Of a DNA stretch of 19,345 nucleotides, positions 6,661 to 15,097 are shown in pieces; within the stretch, counting starts at the first letter, position 1, and the number at the start of each line of letters is the position of its first letter. A program made the position numbers and the translations under genes. The stretch lies in NCBI GenBank assembly GCA_027365715.1, contig DAHXLZ010000344.1, forward strand, positions 1 to 19,345. Direction: 5' to 3'. The stretch is from Methanomassiliicoccales archaeon. GTDB lineage: Archaea; Thermoplasmatota; Thermoplasmata; Sysuiplasmatales; Sysuiplasmataceae. The notes under the pieces are model-generated. The model was not told where the DNA came from and searched no databases. It was given only the letters and a program-made list of their open reading frames with translations.

Positions 6661-8895
6661 TCACCTGCCGATTATCAGGCCAAGCGCAATATCTATCAGT
6701 TTGATACCCGCAAATGGAATAATGATTCCACCTATGCCGTATGTGATTGTATTTTTCAGGAAGAGCGTCATTGCGCTTGCGGGCCTGAATGAAACTCCCT
6801 TCATGGCCAGCGGTATCAGCAGCGGTATAATCACTGCATTGAAAATGAGCGCTGAAAGCACAGCTGTATGAATGCCGAGATTAAGTATGTTCAGAGCATG
6901 CAGCGCGGGTATTGTTGCGAACATTACAGGCACTATTGCAAAGTATTTCGCCACATCATTCGCTATGCTGAATGTCGTCACCGCACCGCGCGTCATCAGC
7001 AGCTGTTTGCCCACCATCACCGCGTCGATGATTTTCGAAGGATCGGACTCCAGGTCCACCATGTTGGCCGCCTCCTTTGCCGCGGCCGTTCCTGAGTTCA
7101 TGGCCAGGCCCACATCGGCAATTGCAAGCGCTGGCGCATCATTGGAACCATCTCCAATCATTGCAACAATTCTATGCTGGTCGCGCTCTTCAATGACTTT
7201 GCGGTATTTGTCCTCAGGTTTTGCCTGCGGTACAAATTCATCTATTCCAACCTCAGCTGCTATGCTCCTTGCCGTGATCGGGTGGTCTCCTGTGATCATG
7301 ATGGGCTTTATCGCCATTGATTTGAGAGCAATTATCCTGTCCTTCATTCCGGGCTTCAGAACATCCTTCAGTCTGATGATTCCAAGTGCCTCACCGTTCT
7401 TTGTGACAGCAATAGCCGTGTCACCTGCGGACGATACTGAATTTGTTACAGAATCAAATTCTCCGGGTATACTCTTCAGGCCTGCCTTCATTGCATCCGG
7501 AGCTCCCTTGATCAGGTCCATATCATCCAGCGCCAGCTCCGAATCACCAGCGTCCAGGAATTTACGTTTTGGCCTCCCCCTCTGCAGGAGTGTTTTTCCG
7601 CTCTTCGCATGGAATGAGAGCGATCCTTCGCTCATGTGCGTGCCGCTTGTCCTGGATATTGCCGAAAACTCGTAATAACTGGAACCGGCGAGTGATCCCA
7701 CCTCATGCGGTATGTATCCTTTCTGGTATGCCAGCTCGATAATACTCCTGCCCTCTGGTGTATCATCACCCCAGGATGCCAGAAACGATATTTTTCCGAG
7801 CTCCTCCTCTGAATGCCCTTCGAACGGGATGAACTGCACGGCCCTTCTGTTGCCTACTGTAATGGTGCCGGTCTTGTCAAGCATTATCGTGTCAACGTCT
7901 CCTGCCGTTTCTATTGCTCTTCCAGATTTTGCAACAATCTTCTTTGCATAGAGTCTCGATATGCCGGAGATGCCTATGGCCGGAAGGAGGGCGCCGATTG
8001 TCGTCGGCAGCAGGCAGACGTACAGTGCTATCAGCACCGAGAGGTCGACACCAAGACCGAGCACGATGGAAAGACCGAGCAGCGCCATAACAATGATTGT
8101 GAATATTGCCGTGAGGCCGACAAGCAGTATCGTGAGTGCCTGCTCATTCGGTGTTTTCGGCCTCTTGGATGATTCGACCAGTTTAATCATCTGGTTGATG
8201 AAGCTCTCTTCAGGGTTTACCGTGATGCGTGCCTTCAGGCTGTCGCTCACGACCATCGACCCGCCGATCAGCGCGTCTGCCGTGCCTTTTCTCACCGCCG
8301 CTGATTCACCGGTCAGGAGAGACTCATCGACCATTGCAATGCCCTCTGTCACCTCCGCGTCAGTAGGCACAACGTCGCCTTTCTCGATTATCACGATGTC
8401 CCCTTTACGGAGCTGTATGGATGGTGTCAGTGTAACACATTCGACGGAAGGATTTGCTCTGACGACTTTGCCTTCTTCGCCGGATGCAGGTTGCGGGGCA
8501 ACAATCTTCTTTGCCATCACTGTGCTCTCAAGTTTGCGCAGGCTCTTTGCAGTATTATCGGCCTGTGCCTCGGCAAGAGCATCAGAGAGTGTGCTGAACC
8601 ATACTGTCAAAAGAAGCAGGACCGCAACTTCAACATAGAAAACCTGCTCACTCGCGTGTGCAACCAGCGGAAACGCCTGCGGGTACACGGCCATGGCCGC
8701 AGCAATGAAAAATGTGATCTCGACAACAAACATGACCGGATTCGATATCAGTCTGGCTGGATTCAGCCTCAAAACCGAGTCCTTCAGAACTGTTGAAAGT
8801 TTCCATCTTTCCTCAGTTTCATCATGCCTCTCTTCACCCTTTCCGGCATCCGGATGAACTGTTTTCATTTCATCTTCCCCGGTTTCAGAAACCAT
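6661..8895 (-). CDS. kdpB: K+-transporting ATPase ATP-binding subunit KdpB
   Basis: This is a P-type ATPase of 744 aa (about 682 in E. coli) that hydrolyses ATP to drive K+ uptake through KdpA. The A-domain TGES is at residues 195-198. The membrane motif VCLLPTTIGALLPAIGISG is at 293-311. The phosphorylated Asp is D340 in DKTGTIT, KGAPDA lies at 463-468, and the P-domain hinge GDGSNDAPAL is at 581-590. The C-terminal helices include TTFSIANDVAKYFAI. The extra length comes partly from a charged N-terminal extension of about 20-30 residues before NPVMF. The rest is mainly an insertion at about 421-458 in the nucleotide-binding domain, which is rich in basic residues (GRPKRKF). The start overlaps the end of kdpA by 11 bp; a second ATG at 8868 is possible. 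All catalytic residues are present. Confidence 0.97.
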   Translation of the reverse strand: MVSETGEDEMKTVHPDAGKGEERHDETEERWKLSTVLKDSVLRLNPARLISNPVMFVVEITFFIAAAMAVYPQAFPLVAHASEQVFYVEVAVLLLLTVWFSTLSDALAEAQADNTAKSLRKLESTVMAKKIVAPQPASGEEGKVVRANPSVECVTLTPSIQLRKGDIVIIEKGDVVPTDAEVTEGIAMVDESLLTGESAAVRKGTADALIGGSMVVSDSLKARITVNPEESFINQMIKLVESSKRPKTPNEQALTILLVGLTAIFTIIVMALLGLSIVLGLGVDLSVLIALYVCLLPTTIGALLPAIGISGISRLYAKKIVAKSGRAIETAGDVDTIMLDKTGTITVGNRRAVQFIPFEGHSEEELGKISFLASWGDDTPEGRSIIELAYQKGYIPHEVGSLAGSSYYEFSAISRTSGTHMSEGSLSFHAKSGKTLLQRGRPKRKFLDAGDSELALDDMDLIKGAPDAMKAGLKSIPGEFDSVTNSVSSAGDTAIAVTKNGEALGIIRLKDVLKPGMKDRIIALKSMAIKPIMITGDHPITARSIAAEVGIDEFVPQAKPEDKYRKVIEERDQHRIVAMIGDGSNDAPALAIADVGLAMNSGTAAAKEAANMVDLESDPSKIIDAVMVGKQLLMTRGAVTTFSIANDVAKYFAIVPVMFATIPALHALNILNLGIHTAVLSALIFNAVIIPLLIPLAMKGVSFRPASAMTLFLKNTITYGIGGIIIPFAGIKLIDIALGLIIGR

Positions 8896-10561
8896 TTAAA
8901 TGCCCCCTTAGGAATTCAAGCAACGGTCCCAGTGCAAGAAACGGGAAGAACGTCAGCACCACAACTATCAGTATGGTGGCGAAGAGAACAAATGCAAATG
9001 TGAAACTGTCTGTCTTTATGCCTGCCCCCTCTACCGGTCCCCTGTCCCTGGAGTACATTGAACCGGCTATTGCAAGCATTACTGCAATTGGTGCGAACCT
9101 GCCCGCCCACATTACTATTCCGGTGGAGATGTTGAAGAACGGAGTGTTGGCTGCTGTGCCCAGAAAATCCGAACCGTTGTTGGCGGCCGCGGAAGTGAAT
9201 TCGTAGAGCACTTCTGTGAAAGATATTGAGCCGGTGTTGAGACCGATCGCATTTGTGGCGCGCGTCGCGTAAGCCAGAAACGTCGGAACGAGTATGATAA
9301 ACGGATGTACCAGAAATCCGATTACAGCCAGTTTGATGTCTCTGGCATTAATTTTCATGCCGAGATATTCCGGCGTCCTGCCCGACATCAGCCCGACTAT
9401 GAAAACTGTTATCAGCACATACATCAGCATGTACACCAGACCGACGCCAATGCCACCCGGTGTGGCCTGTATAAGCATGCCCATGAACGCCGAGAGAATC
9501 ACAAGAGGGTTTAGTGCGGACAGTGATGCGTTGACCGAGCCCGTCGTCACAGCGGTGGTCGTCACGGTCCAGAATACCGGCGCAAACCCGCCAAACCTCA
9601 CTTCCATTCCAGCACCCAGAGCTATTGGCGGATAGAGGGCTATGGCGAGGTCAAGCATGAAGAGCGCGTATGCAGCTACGAGTATGCTCGTTCCTTCCTT
9701 TCTGCTCTTCTTTCCAAGCATCTGACCGTAGACAAACGGCATCGCTGTCGGAATCATCAGCATAAGCACCATTTCAATCAGATCGGAAGCCTGACTCGGA
9801 TTCTGGAACGGGTAAGCTGAGTTTGCGCCGAAATATCCGCCCCCGTTGGTTCCGATCTGCATTATCGAGACGAGCGAGGCGACCGGGCCTATCTTTATCA
9901 GCTGCTGCGCGCCCTGTATGGTGGTCACAAGGGTGTAGCCATTGAGTGACTGCGGCACACCCAGGTAGACGAAAATGAGTGCTGCAATAAATGAGAGAGG
10001 CAGCAGAATCCTTGTCAGAGACCTTACAAAATCAACGTAAAAATTTCCCAGGCCGTTTTTCATTCTTGCTTTTCCCGCAAATCCCCGTATCACCGCCACT
10101 GCCACGGCAAGTCCAGTGGCCGCAGAAGTGAACTGAAGAAACTGGATGGCCACCATCTGGCTCAGATAGGAAAGTGTGCTGCCGCCGGCATAGTGCTGAA
10201 GATTCGTATTTGAAGAAATTGACAACGCCGTATTGAATGCAAGATCCCACCTCAATCCGGGAAAACCCTGCGGGTTGAGAGGCAGATAGTTCTGGAACAG
10301 CAATATGAGAAAGGAAATCAGTGCCTGCATTCCGTTGAGCGTGATTACGGCTATGAAATACTCTTTCCATCCCATTGTGCGATCCTGTTTTATTCCGCAA
10401 ATCCGGTAAATCAGGTTCTCAACAGGAATGAAGAAACGGTCAAGGCGGCCTGTCGAGTCATATGAATAAACACTGGCAATATATGGAGCCAGCATCCAGG
10501 CAAGCAACAGTCCCGCAAATAGTACCGAGACGAGCACTACCGACTGAATAAAATTGATCAT
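8885..10561 (-). CDS. kdpA: K+-transporting ATPase channel subunit KdpA
   Basis: This 558-aa polytopic membrane protein, close to the usual length, forms the selectivity filter of the Kdp pump. The four filter loops are all visible: NTNLQHYAGG (118-127), GTNGGGYFGANSAYPF (237-252), TTGSVNASLS (339-348) and SAAANNGSDFLG (457-468). The conserved Gln in NTNxQ is present. The N-terminus MINFIQSVVLVSVLF is a normal first membrane helix. It is the first gene of the operon kdpA-kdpB-kdpC and is divergent from glgB. No kdpF-like hydrophobic peptide lies before it. A possible TATA element (GAATATGC, minus strand, 10587-10580) sits about 23 bases from the ATG, which would give a leaderless mRNA. No KdpD/KdpE sensor pair is in the window. 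Confidence 0.97.
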   Translation of the reverse strand: MINFIQSVVLVSVLFAGLLLAWMLAPYIASVYSYDSTGRLDRFFIPVENLIYRICGIKQDRTMGWKEYFIAVITLNGMQALISFLILLFQNYLPLNPQGFPGLRWDLAFNTALSISSNTNLQHYAGGSTLSYLSQMVAIQFLQFTSAATGLAVAVAVIRGFAGKARMKNGLGNFYVDFVRSLTRILLPLSFIAALIFVYLGVPQSLNGYTLVTTIQGAQQLIKIGPVASLVSIMQIGTNGGGYFGANSAYPFQNPSQASDLIEMVLMLMIPTAMPFVYGQMLGKKSRKEGTSILVAAYALFMLDLAIALYPPIALGAGMEVRFGGFAPVFWTVTTTAVTTGSVNASLSALNPLVILSAFMGMLIQATPGGIGVGLVYMLMYVLITVFIVGLMSGRTPEYLGMKINARDIKLAVIGFLVHPFIILVPTFLAYATRATNAIGLNTGSISFTEVLYEFTSAAANNGSDFLGTAANTPFFNISTGIVMWAGRFAPIAVMLAIAGSMYSRDRGPVEGAGIKTDSFTFAFVLFATILIVVVLTFFPFLALGPLLEFLRGHLNGF

Positions 10562-10584
10562 TTGTTCTGGTCGACCCTCGCATA

Positions 10585-10630
10585 TTCAATCTTTAATGTC
10601 TGTCGATATGTCAGCATTATTTCAATCTTT
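10585..10630 (-). repeat. 10-bp direct repeat before kdpA
   Basis: On the minus strand AAAGATTGAA occurs twice, at 10594-10585 and 10630-10621, exactly 36 bases apart. Both copies continue into AT-rich DNA ending in ATGC. The copy nearer kdpA overlaps the region where a leaderless promoter would lie. It may be a regulator site or a duplicated promoter element. Confidence 0.4.
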
Positions 10631-10666
10631 GTAGCCTGTTTTTTTGCTCACGCAAGGCTGTGATTC

Positions 10667-10680
10667 GTGCATAAATGCAC
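10667..10680. promoter_or_regulatory. Perfect 14-bp palindrome, candidate operator
   Basis: GTGCAT-AA-ATGCAC is an exact dyad with 6-bp arms around a 2-base centre, lying in the kdpA-glgB divergent region about 106 bp before kdpA. Its size and symmetry suit a dimeric helix-turn-helix regulator. Which regulator would bind is unknown. Confidence 0.4.
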
Positions 10681-10712
10681 TCACCAGTGTTTACTGCCGG
10701 TCCGCATGTGCG

Positions 10713-10719
10713 TATATAT
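10713..10719. promoter_or_regulatory. TATATAT box in the divergent region
   Basis: TATATAT within GCGTATATATG is the best TATA-box match in this region and is nearly symmetric, so direction is uncertain. Used rightwards it would start RNA near 10740, leaving a leader of about 230 bases before glgB. Used leftwards it would start near 10690, placing the 14-bp palindrome just inside the kdp transcript. Confidence 0.35.
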
Positions 10720-10972
10720 GTTTGCCACAAGGATGGTAACAAACGCCCGAACCGCCGGTCATTCCAGGTCCCGGAAAACAATACCGGTTCGCAGGAAGAG
10801 AATCCGGTCATCAGTGATCTTTTCCATCCTTCAACCGTGCCGTCAGGTTAATATCCGGCGTCCTATTGATAGCTCTGTAACAAGACGGATTGGCAATCTG
10901 TCACATCCGGTGTGAATATGAGAGCGCCGGTCATGGCAGTTGTGGATGCAAATATTCGAATTGGCTCAGTGA

Positions 10973-13156
10973 TTGGATTTGACTAAATCGGAATTTCAGC
11001 GAATTGCAGATTTTGAGGAGTGCGGCCCTTTAAGTGTTCTGGGCATTCATGATGCAGGAGAAGGAAGACTGCAGTTCCGGTGTTACCTCCCTCTCGCGCT
11101 GAATGCGTGGCTTGAGAGCGGTGACGGCAGGAAACTGGCCGAACTTGAGAAGAATGACGTAGCAGGATTCTTCACAGCTGAACTGAAAGACGGCGGGCTG
11201 CAGCCGGGCTACGTCGTGTGTTTCGGCGACGCGTCCGGTTACATCCACAGGAAACGCGACCCTTATTCCTTTCAACCCGAACTGACCGACTTTGACCTCT
11301 ATCTTTTCAAGAAAGGGGAGTTACTGTCCAGCCATGAGACGCTTGGCGCTCATATACGCGAAAGGGAAGGCGTGCGGGGTGTGCGCTTCGCCGTCTGGGC
11401 GCCAAACGCAATAGCTGTTTCTGTCATCGGCGACTTCAACCACTGGAGAGCCGGCACACATCCCATGTCCAACGTCCGCGGTTCCGGCATCTGGGAACTC
11501 TTCATACCTGAGATTGGGATTGACGAAATATACAAATTTGCAATAAAGTCCCGGGTTGACGGGAAGGTTAGAACCAAGTCAGATCCATACGCTTTCAGAA
11601 CTGAATTAAGGCCGAGGACAGGTTCCATTGTAACAGACCTGGCCTATGAATGGAGTGACGGGGAATGGCTCAGCCGCAGGAGCGAAGGCAACATCCGCTC
11701 TGCCCCGCTGTCCATTTATGAGGTTCACTTCCCGTCATGGAAGAGGAAGCAGGATGGCAGTTTTTTTAATTACAGGGAGACAGGCCGTGAACTAATTGAG
11801 TATGTTAAACGACTTGGCTTCACACACATTGAACTCCTTCCGGTAATGGAACACCCGCTGGATGCTTCGTGGGGATATCAGGTTGTCAGTCACTACTCCC
11901 CGACCTCCAGAAACGGAAGCCCGTCAGACTTTATGTGGTTCGTCAATGAATGCCACAGGAGCGGCATTGGTGTCATACTCGACTGGGTTCCAGCTCATTT
12001 TCCCGACGATGAGCACGGGCTCTCTCTGTTCGACGGCACACACCTCTTCGACCATGAAGACCCGAGAAGAGGGAGGCATCCGGACTGGGGCACAAGCATT
12101 TTCAACTACGGTCGAAATGAGGTTAGAAACTTCCTCATATCCAGTGCTCTCTTCTGGATAGATGTGTATCATGCAGACGGCATCAGGATAGACGCCGTTT
12201 CATCCATGCTTTACCTGGATTATTCCAGGAAGGAAGGCGAGTGGCTGCCCAACAGGTATGGCGGCAGGGAAAACATCGAGGCAATAGATTTTCTCAGAAC
12301 CCTCAATAGAGTAATACATGAAAAATTTCACGGCGTCTTTACGGTGGCCGAAGAGTCGACCGCATGGGGAGGCATAACTGCACCGGCGGAATCTGGTGGC
12401 CTCGGGTTTGACTTCAAGTGGAACATGGGATGGATGCACGATACCCTCGAGTACTTCAGCAAAGATCCTGTGCACCGCAGATACCATCAGAATAATCTCT
12501 CATTTTCCATATGGTATGCATTCAGTGAGAAATTCATACTCCCATTCTCTCATGATGAGGTCGTTCATGGAAAGTCATCGATGATCGGCAAGATGCCCGG
12601 TGACGACTGGCAGAAGTTTGCCAATCTCCGCCTCTGTTATTCATACATGTTTGGAAGCCCCGGAAAGAAGCTGCTGTTTATGGGAGATGAATTCGCTCAG
12701 TGGAAAGAATGGAATGAGAACACCGGCCTCGACTGGTCTCTGCTCGACCATGACATGCACAGAAAACTCTCGCTGTTCGTTCATGATCTCAATGAACTCT
12801 ACACAACTCACAGGCAGCTGCATTCGCTGGACTGTGAACAGTCGGGATTCGAGTGGATAGATTTCAGTGACTCGGATAACAGTGTGATAAGCTTCATACG
12901 TCATGCGAAGGACAGGAAGAACGGCCTCATTATCGTCTTCAATATGACACCTGTCCCCCGTTTCAATTATCTGGTTGGAGTGCCGTGGAAGGGAAGATAC
13001 AGGGAATTGCTCAATTCCGACTCGACCCATTATGGAGGGAGCGGCTCAGGAAATTTTGGTGAAGTTCACTCAAGGGATATTCCATGGCATGGGCGCAAAC
13101 ATTCACTGTCCCTTGCACTTCCTCCGCTTGCGGCAATTGTTCTCGAATACGGATGA
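10973..13156 (+). CDS. glgB: 1,4-alpha-glucan branching enzyme, GH13_9
   Basis: This 727-aa enzyme, typical in length for bacterial-type GlgB, makes alpha-1,6 branches by cutting and transferring alpha-1,4-glucan chains. An N-terminal beta domain (with SVLGIHDAGEG) and a CBM48 domain (VRFAVWAPNAIAVSVIGDFN) precede the GH13 barrel. The nucleophile is Asp407 in DGIRIDAVSSMLYLDYSR, the acid/base is Glu460 in VAEESTAW, and the third acid is Asp528 in SHDEVVHG. DWVPAHFPDDEHGL and KWNMGWMHDTL are also conserved. An in-frame TGA lies directly before the TTG at 10973, so the start is this TTG or the TTG at 10979. No ribosome-binding site is seen, and AAATATTC at 10950 could be a weak TATA box for leaderless expression. 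It is the first gene of the glg operon, ending 9 bases before glgE. Confidence 0.96.
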   Translation: MDLTKSEFQRIADFEECGPLSVLGIHDAGEGRLQFRCYLPLALNAWLESGDGRKLAELEKNDVAGFFTAELKDGGLQPGYVVCFGDASGYIHRKRDPYSFQPELTDFDLYLFKKGELLSSHETLGAHIREREGVRGVRFAVWAPNAIAVSVIGDFNHWRAGTHPMSNVRGSGIWELFIPEIGIDEIYKFAIKSRVDGKVRTKSDPYAFRTELRPRTGSIVTDLAYEWSDGEWLSRRSEGNIRSAPLSIYEVHFPSWKRKQDGSFFNYRETGRELIEYVKRLGFTHIELLPVMEHPLDASWGYQVVSHYSPTSRNGSPSDFMWFVNECHRSGIGVILDWVPAHFPDDEHGLSLFDGTHLFDHEDPRRGRHPDWGTSIFNYGRNEVRNFLISSALFWIDVYHADGIRIDAVSSMLYLDYSRKEGEWLPNRYGGRENIEAIDFLRTLNRVIHEKFHGVFTVAEESTAWGGITAPAESGGLGFDFKWNMGWMHDTLEYFSKDPVHRRYHQNNLSFSIWYAFSEKFILPFSHDEVVHGKSSMIGKMPGDDWQKFANLRLCYSYMFGSPGKKLLFMGDEFAQWKEWNENTGLDWSLLDHDMHRKLSLFVHDLNELYTTHRQLHSLDCEQSGFEWIDFSDSDNSVISFIRHAKDRKNGLIIVFNMTPVPRFNYLVGVPWKGRYRELLNSDSTHYGGSGSGNFGEVHSRDIPWHGRKHSLSLALPPLAAIVLEYG

Positions 13157-13165
13157 GATGGTGAT

Positions 13166-15097
13166 GTGTTGACAGATGCTGAAAAGATAGTAATTGCGAA
13201 TGTGCGTCCGGAAGTCGATTGCGGTAAGTATCCGGCGAAGCGTAAAGTGGGTGATACTGTCACAGTCAGTGCAGACATATTTTCCCACGGAACTGATTTG
13301 CTGGCTGCCGATGTGCTTTACATGGTAAAGGGTGGCGGTCAATGGAAGAGGGCGCCGATGAAGCAGGCCGGGAACGACAGATGGAGCGGGCAGTTCGCTG
13401 TTGACGTGAACGGTGTCTTCCAGTTCACGCTGGAAGCCTGGCCGGACCTTTACTCTACATGGCTTGACAGGCTTGACAGATGGCATGCCGCCGGTGAGGA
13501 CATATCGCAGGATATCAGGACCGGTGCCAGGATGCTCCGCGACATGTCGGTTGCCGCCGGCAGCAGCAGAAAGGCAATCTCCGAACTTGCAGACAGGCTT
13601 GAGAAGCTGGCAGGTGATGATGCTGTGCGTTTTGCCGGAAGCGATTCCACACTCTCGCTTGCAAGGGCGTTTCAGAAGAAGGACATCACCCGCTTCCCTG
13701 GGAACCTTGAGATTGTTGTTGACAGAAGAATTGCCGGTTTTGCCAGCTGGTACGAAATGTTTCCAAGATCACAGTCAGCCGATCCTGAAAAATCGGGCAC
13801 CTTTGCCGATTGCGAGAAGCGCCTCCCTGACATAGCCGCAATGGGCTTTGACGTCGTCTACCTGCCGCCTGTTCATCCGATAGGCAGCACAGGCAGACGC
13901 GGAAGGGACGGAAGCGCTTCACCGGAACCTGACGATCCGGGCAGTCCGTGGGCAATCGGTAACGATGAGGGCGGGCACAAATCAATTCACAGGGAACTCG
14001 GAACGATGGAGGACTTCAAACACTTCGTCCTGAAGGCGAAATCCATGGACATGGAGGTGGCGCTGGATATTGCGTTTCAGTGCTCCCCCGATCACCCTTA
14101 TGTGAAGAGCCATCCTGAATGGTTTTATCACAGACCCGACGGCTCTATCAGATATGCCGAAAACCCGCCCAAGAAATATTATGACATATATCCCCTTGAT
14201 TTCGACAACAGAGACTGGAAAAACCTCTGGGAAGAGCTCAGGAGCATTTTCGATTTCTGGATTGCTGCAGGCATAAAGACATTCAGGGTGGACAACCCCC
14301 ATACGAAGCCCTTCGCATTCTGGAAGTGGGTAATCGCGGAGACAGGAAAGAAGCACCCCGACGTGATTTTTCTCTCGGAAGCATTCACGAGACCGAAGAT
14401 CATGTATGAGCTGTCAAAGATCGGCTTTTCCCAGTCATACACGTACTTCACATGGAAGAATTTCAATTATGAGATTGAACAGTATTTTACCGAAATCTCC
14501 GGTGATGAAATTTCGGATTTCTTCAGGCCGATGCTCTTTGCCAACACACCGGACATACTTCCTTTTGTGCTGCAGACCGGTGGCAGAAATGCTTTCATTT
14601 TCAGGGCGCTTCTTGCTGCGACGCTCTCACCACTGTGGGGTATATACAGCGGCTTTGAGCTCTGTGAAAATGAGGCCCTGCCGGAAAGAGAGGAATACAG
14701 GAATTCTGAAAAGTATGAAATAAGGACCAGAGACTGGAACTCCCCGGGAAACATAAAAAATTATATCACAAAGCTCAACGGAATAAGAAGGGATAATGCG
14801 TCACTTCAGGAGTTTGGCAACATCCGTTTCCACCCTGTGGACAACCCCAATCTTGTGTGTTTCACACGAAAATCAATTAATGGGGACAACACCCTTCTGA
14901 TTGTTGTTAACGTGAATCCGTTTGAACCCAATGAAACACAATTGCGCGTTCCGCTTTCCGAACTCGGTGTGACATCAGCCGAAGACTACAGTGTGGTTGA
15001 TTTGCTCAGCGGTGATGTCTACAGATGGCATGGTGAAACCAGCCTGATCAGGCTGGTGCCCGGCGAAAGATCGGCTCTTGTGCTGAAGGTCGTGTGA
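13166..15097 (+). CDS. glgE: Alpha-1,4-glucan:maltose-1-phosphate maltosyltransferase
   Basis: This is a GH13_3 enzyme of 643 aa (675 in Streptomyces coelicolor). It adds maltosyl units from alpha-maltose 1-phosphate to the non-reducing end of alpha-1,4-glucan, releasing phosphate. The N-terminal domain typical of GlgE includes IANVRPEVDCGKYPAKRKVG and GVFQFTLEAWPDLYSTW. The barrel shows GFDVVYLPPVHPIG and the GlgE hallmark FRVDNPHTKPFAFW with nucleophile Asp376. LSEAFTRPKIMYELSKIGF carries acid/base Glu405, and Asp463 in NTPDI is the third acid. The 29-residue spacing of nucleophile and acid matches the S. coelicolor enzyme (D394/E423). The start is GTG 13166 or TTG 13169, after a weak GGTGAT. 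The end overlaps treS by 4 bases. This family is diagnostic for the GlgE pathway. Confidence 0.96.
   Translation: MLTDAEKIVIANVRPEVDCGKYPAKRKVGDTVTVSADIFSHGTDLLAADVLYMVKGGGQWKRAPMKQAGNDRWSGQFAVDVNGVFQFTLEAWPDLYSTWLDRLDRWHAAGEDISQDIRTGARMLRDMSVAAGSSRKAISELADRLEKLAGDDAVRFAGSDSTLSLARAFQKKDITRFPGNLEIVVDRRIAGFASWYEMFPRSQSADPEKSGTFADCEKRLPDIAAMGFDVVYLPPVHPIGSTGRRGRDGSASPEPDDPGSPWAIGNDEGGHKSIHRELGTMEDFKHFVLKAKSMDMEVALDIAFQCSPDHPYVKSHPEWFYHRPDGSIRYAENPPKKYYDIYPLDFDNRDWKNLWEELRSIFDFWIAAGIKTFRVDNPHTKPFAFWKWVIAETGKKHPDVIFLSEAFTRPKIMYELSKIGFSQSYTYFTWKNFNYEIEQYFTEISGDEISDFFRPMLFANTPDILPFVLQTGGRNAFIFRALLAATLSPLWGIYSGFELCENEALPEREEYRNSEKYEIRTRDWNSPGNIKNYITKLNGIRRDNASLQEFGNIRFHPVDNPNLVCFTRKSINGDNTLLIVVNVNPFEPNETQLRVPLSELGVTSAEDYSVVDLLSGDVYRWHGETSLIRLVPGERSALVLKVV

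Larger units (their letters stand above)
10562..10972. other. Divergent intergenic region between kdpA and glgB
   Basis: This 411-bp stretch has no convincing gene; its open frames lack family features. It holds a 10-bp direct repeat near kdpA and a T7 run at 10639-10645. A perfect 14-bp palindrome lies at 10667-10680 and a TATATAT box at 10713-10719. There are three copies of CCGGTCAT (10755, 10804, 10927) and a weak TATA-like AAATATTC at 10950-10957 near the glgB start. I found no tRNA or known riboswitch fold in it. It most likely carries the promoters and operators of both operons. Confidence 0.6.

Noticed and set aside
6872..8638. Long plus-strand open frames (267 and 225 aa) opposite kdpB
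   Set aside because: They mirror the coding bias of kdpB, have no ribosome-binding site or family features, and kdpB is certain from its motifs.
10558..10617. 19-codon minus-strand frame whose stop overlaps the kdpA start (ATGA), possible kdpF
   Set aside because: The peptide is hydrophilic and charged, unlike the single hydrophobic helix of KdpF, and lacks a ribosome-binding site.
10667..10915. 82-aa plus-strand frame in the divergent region (and a 64-aa frame opposite)
   Set aside because: The composition is Arg-rich with no domain, and the start does not fit the nearby TATA box; it is more likely regulatory DNA.
10918..10986. 22-codon frame overlapping the glgB start, possible leader peptide
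   Set aside because: There is no ribosome-binding site and no codon pattern typical of attenuation; a frame of this length is expected by chance.
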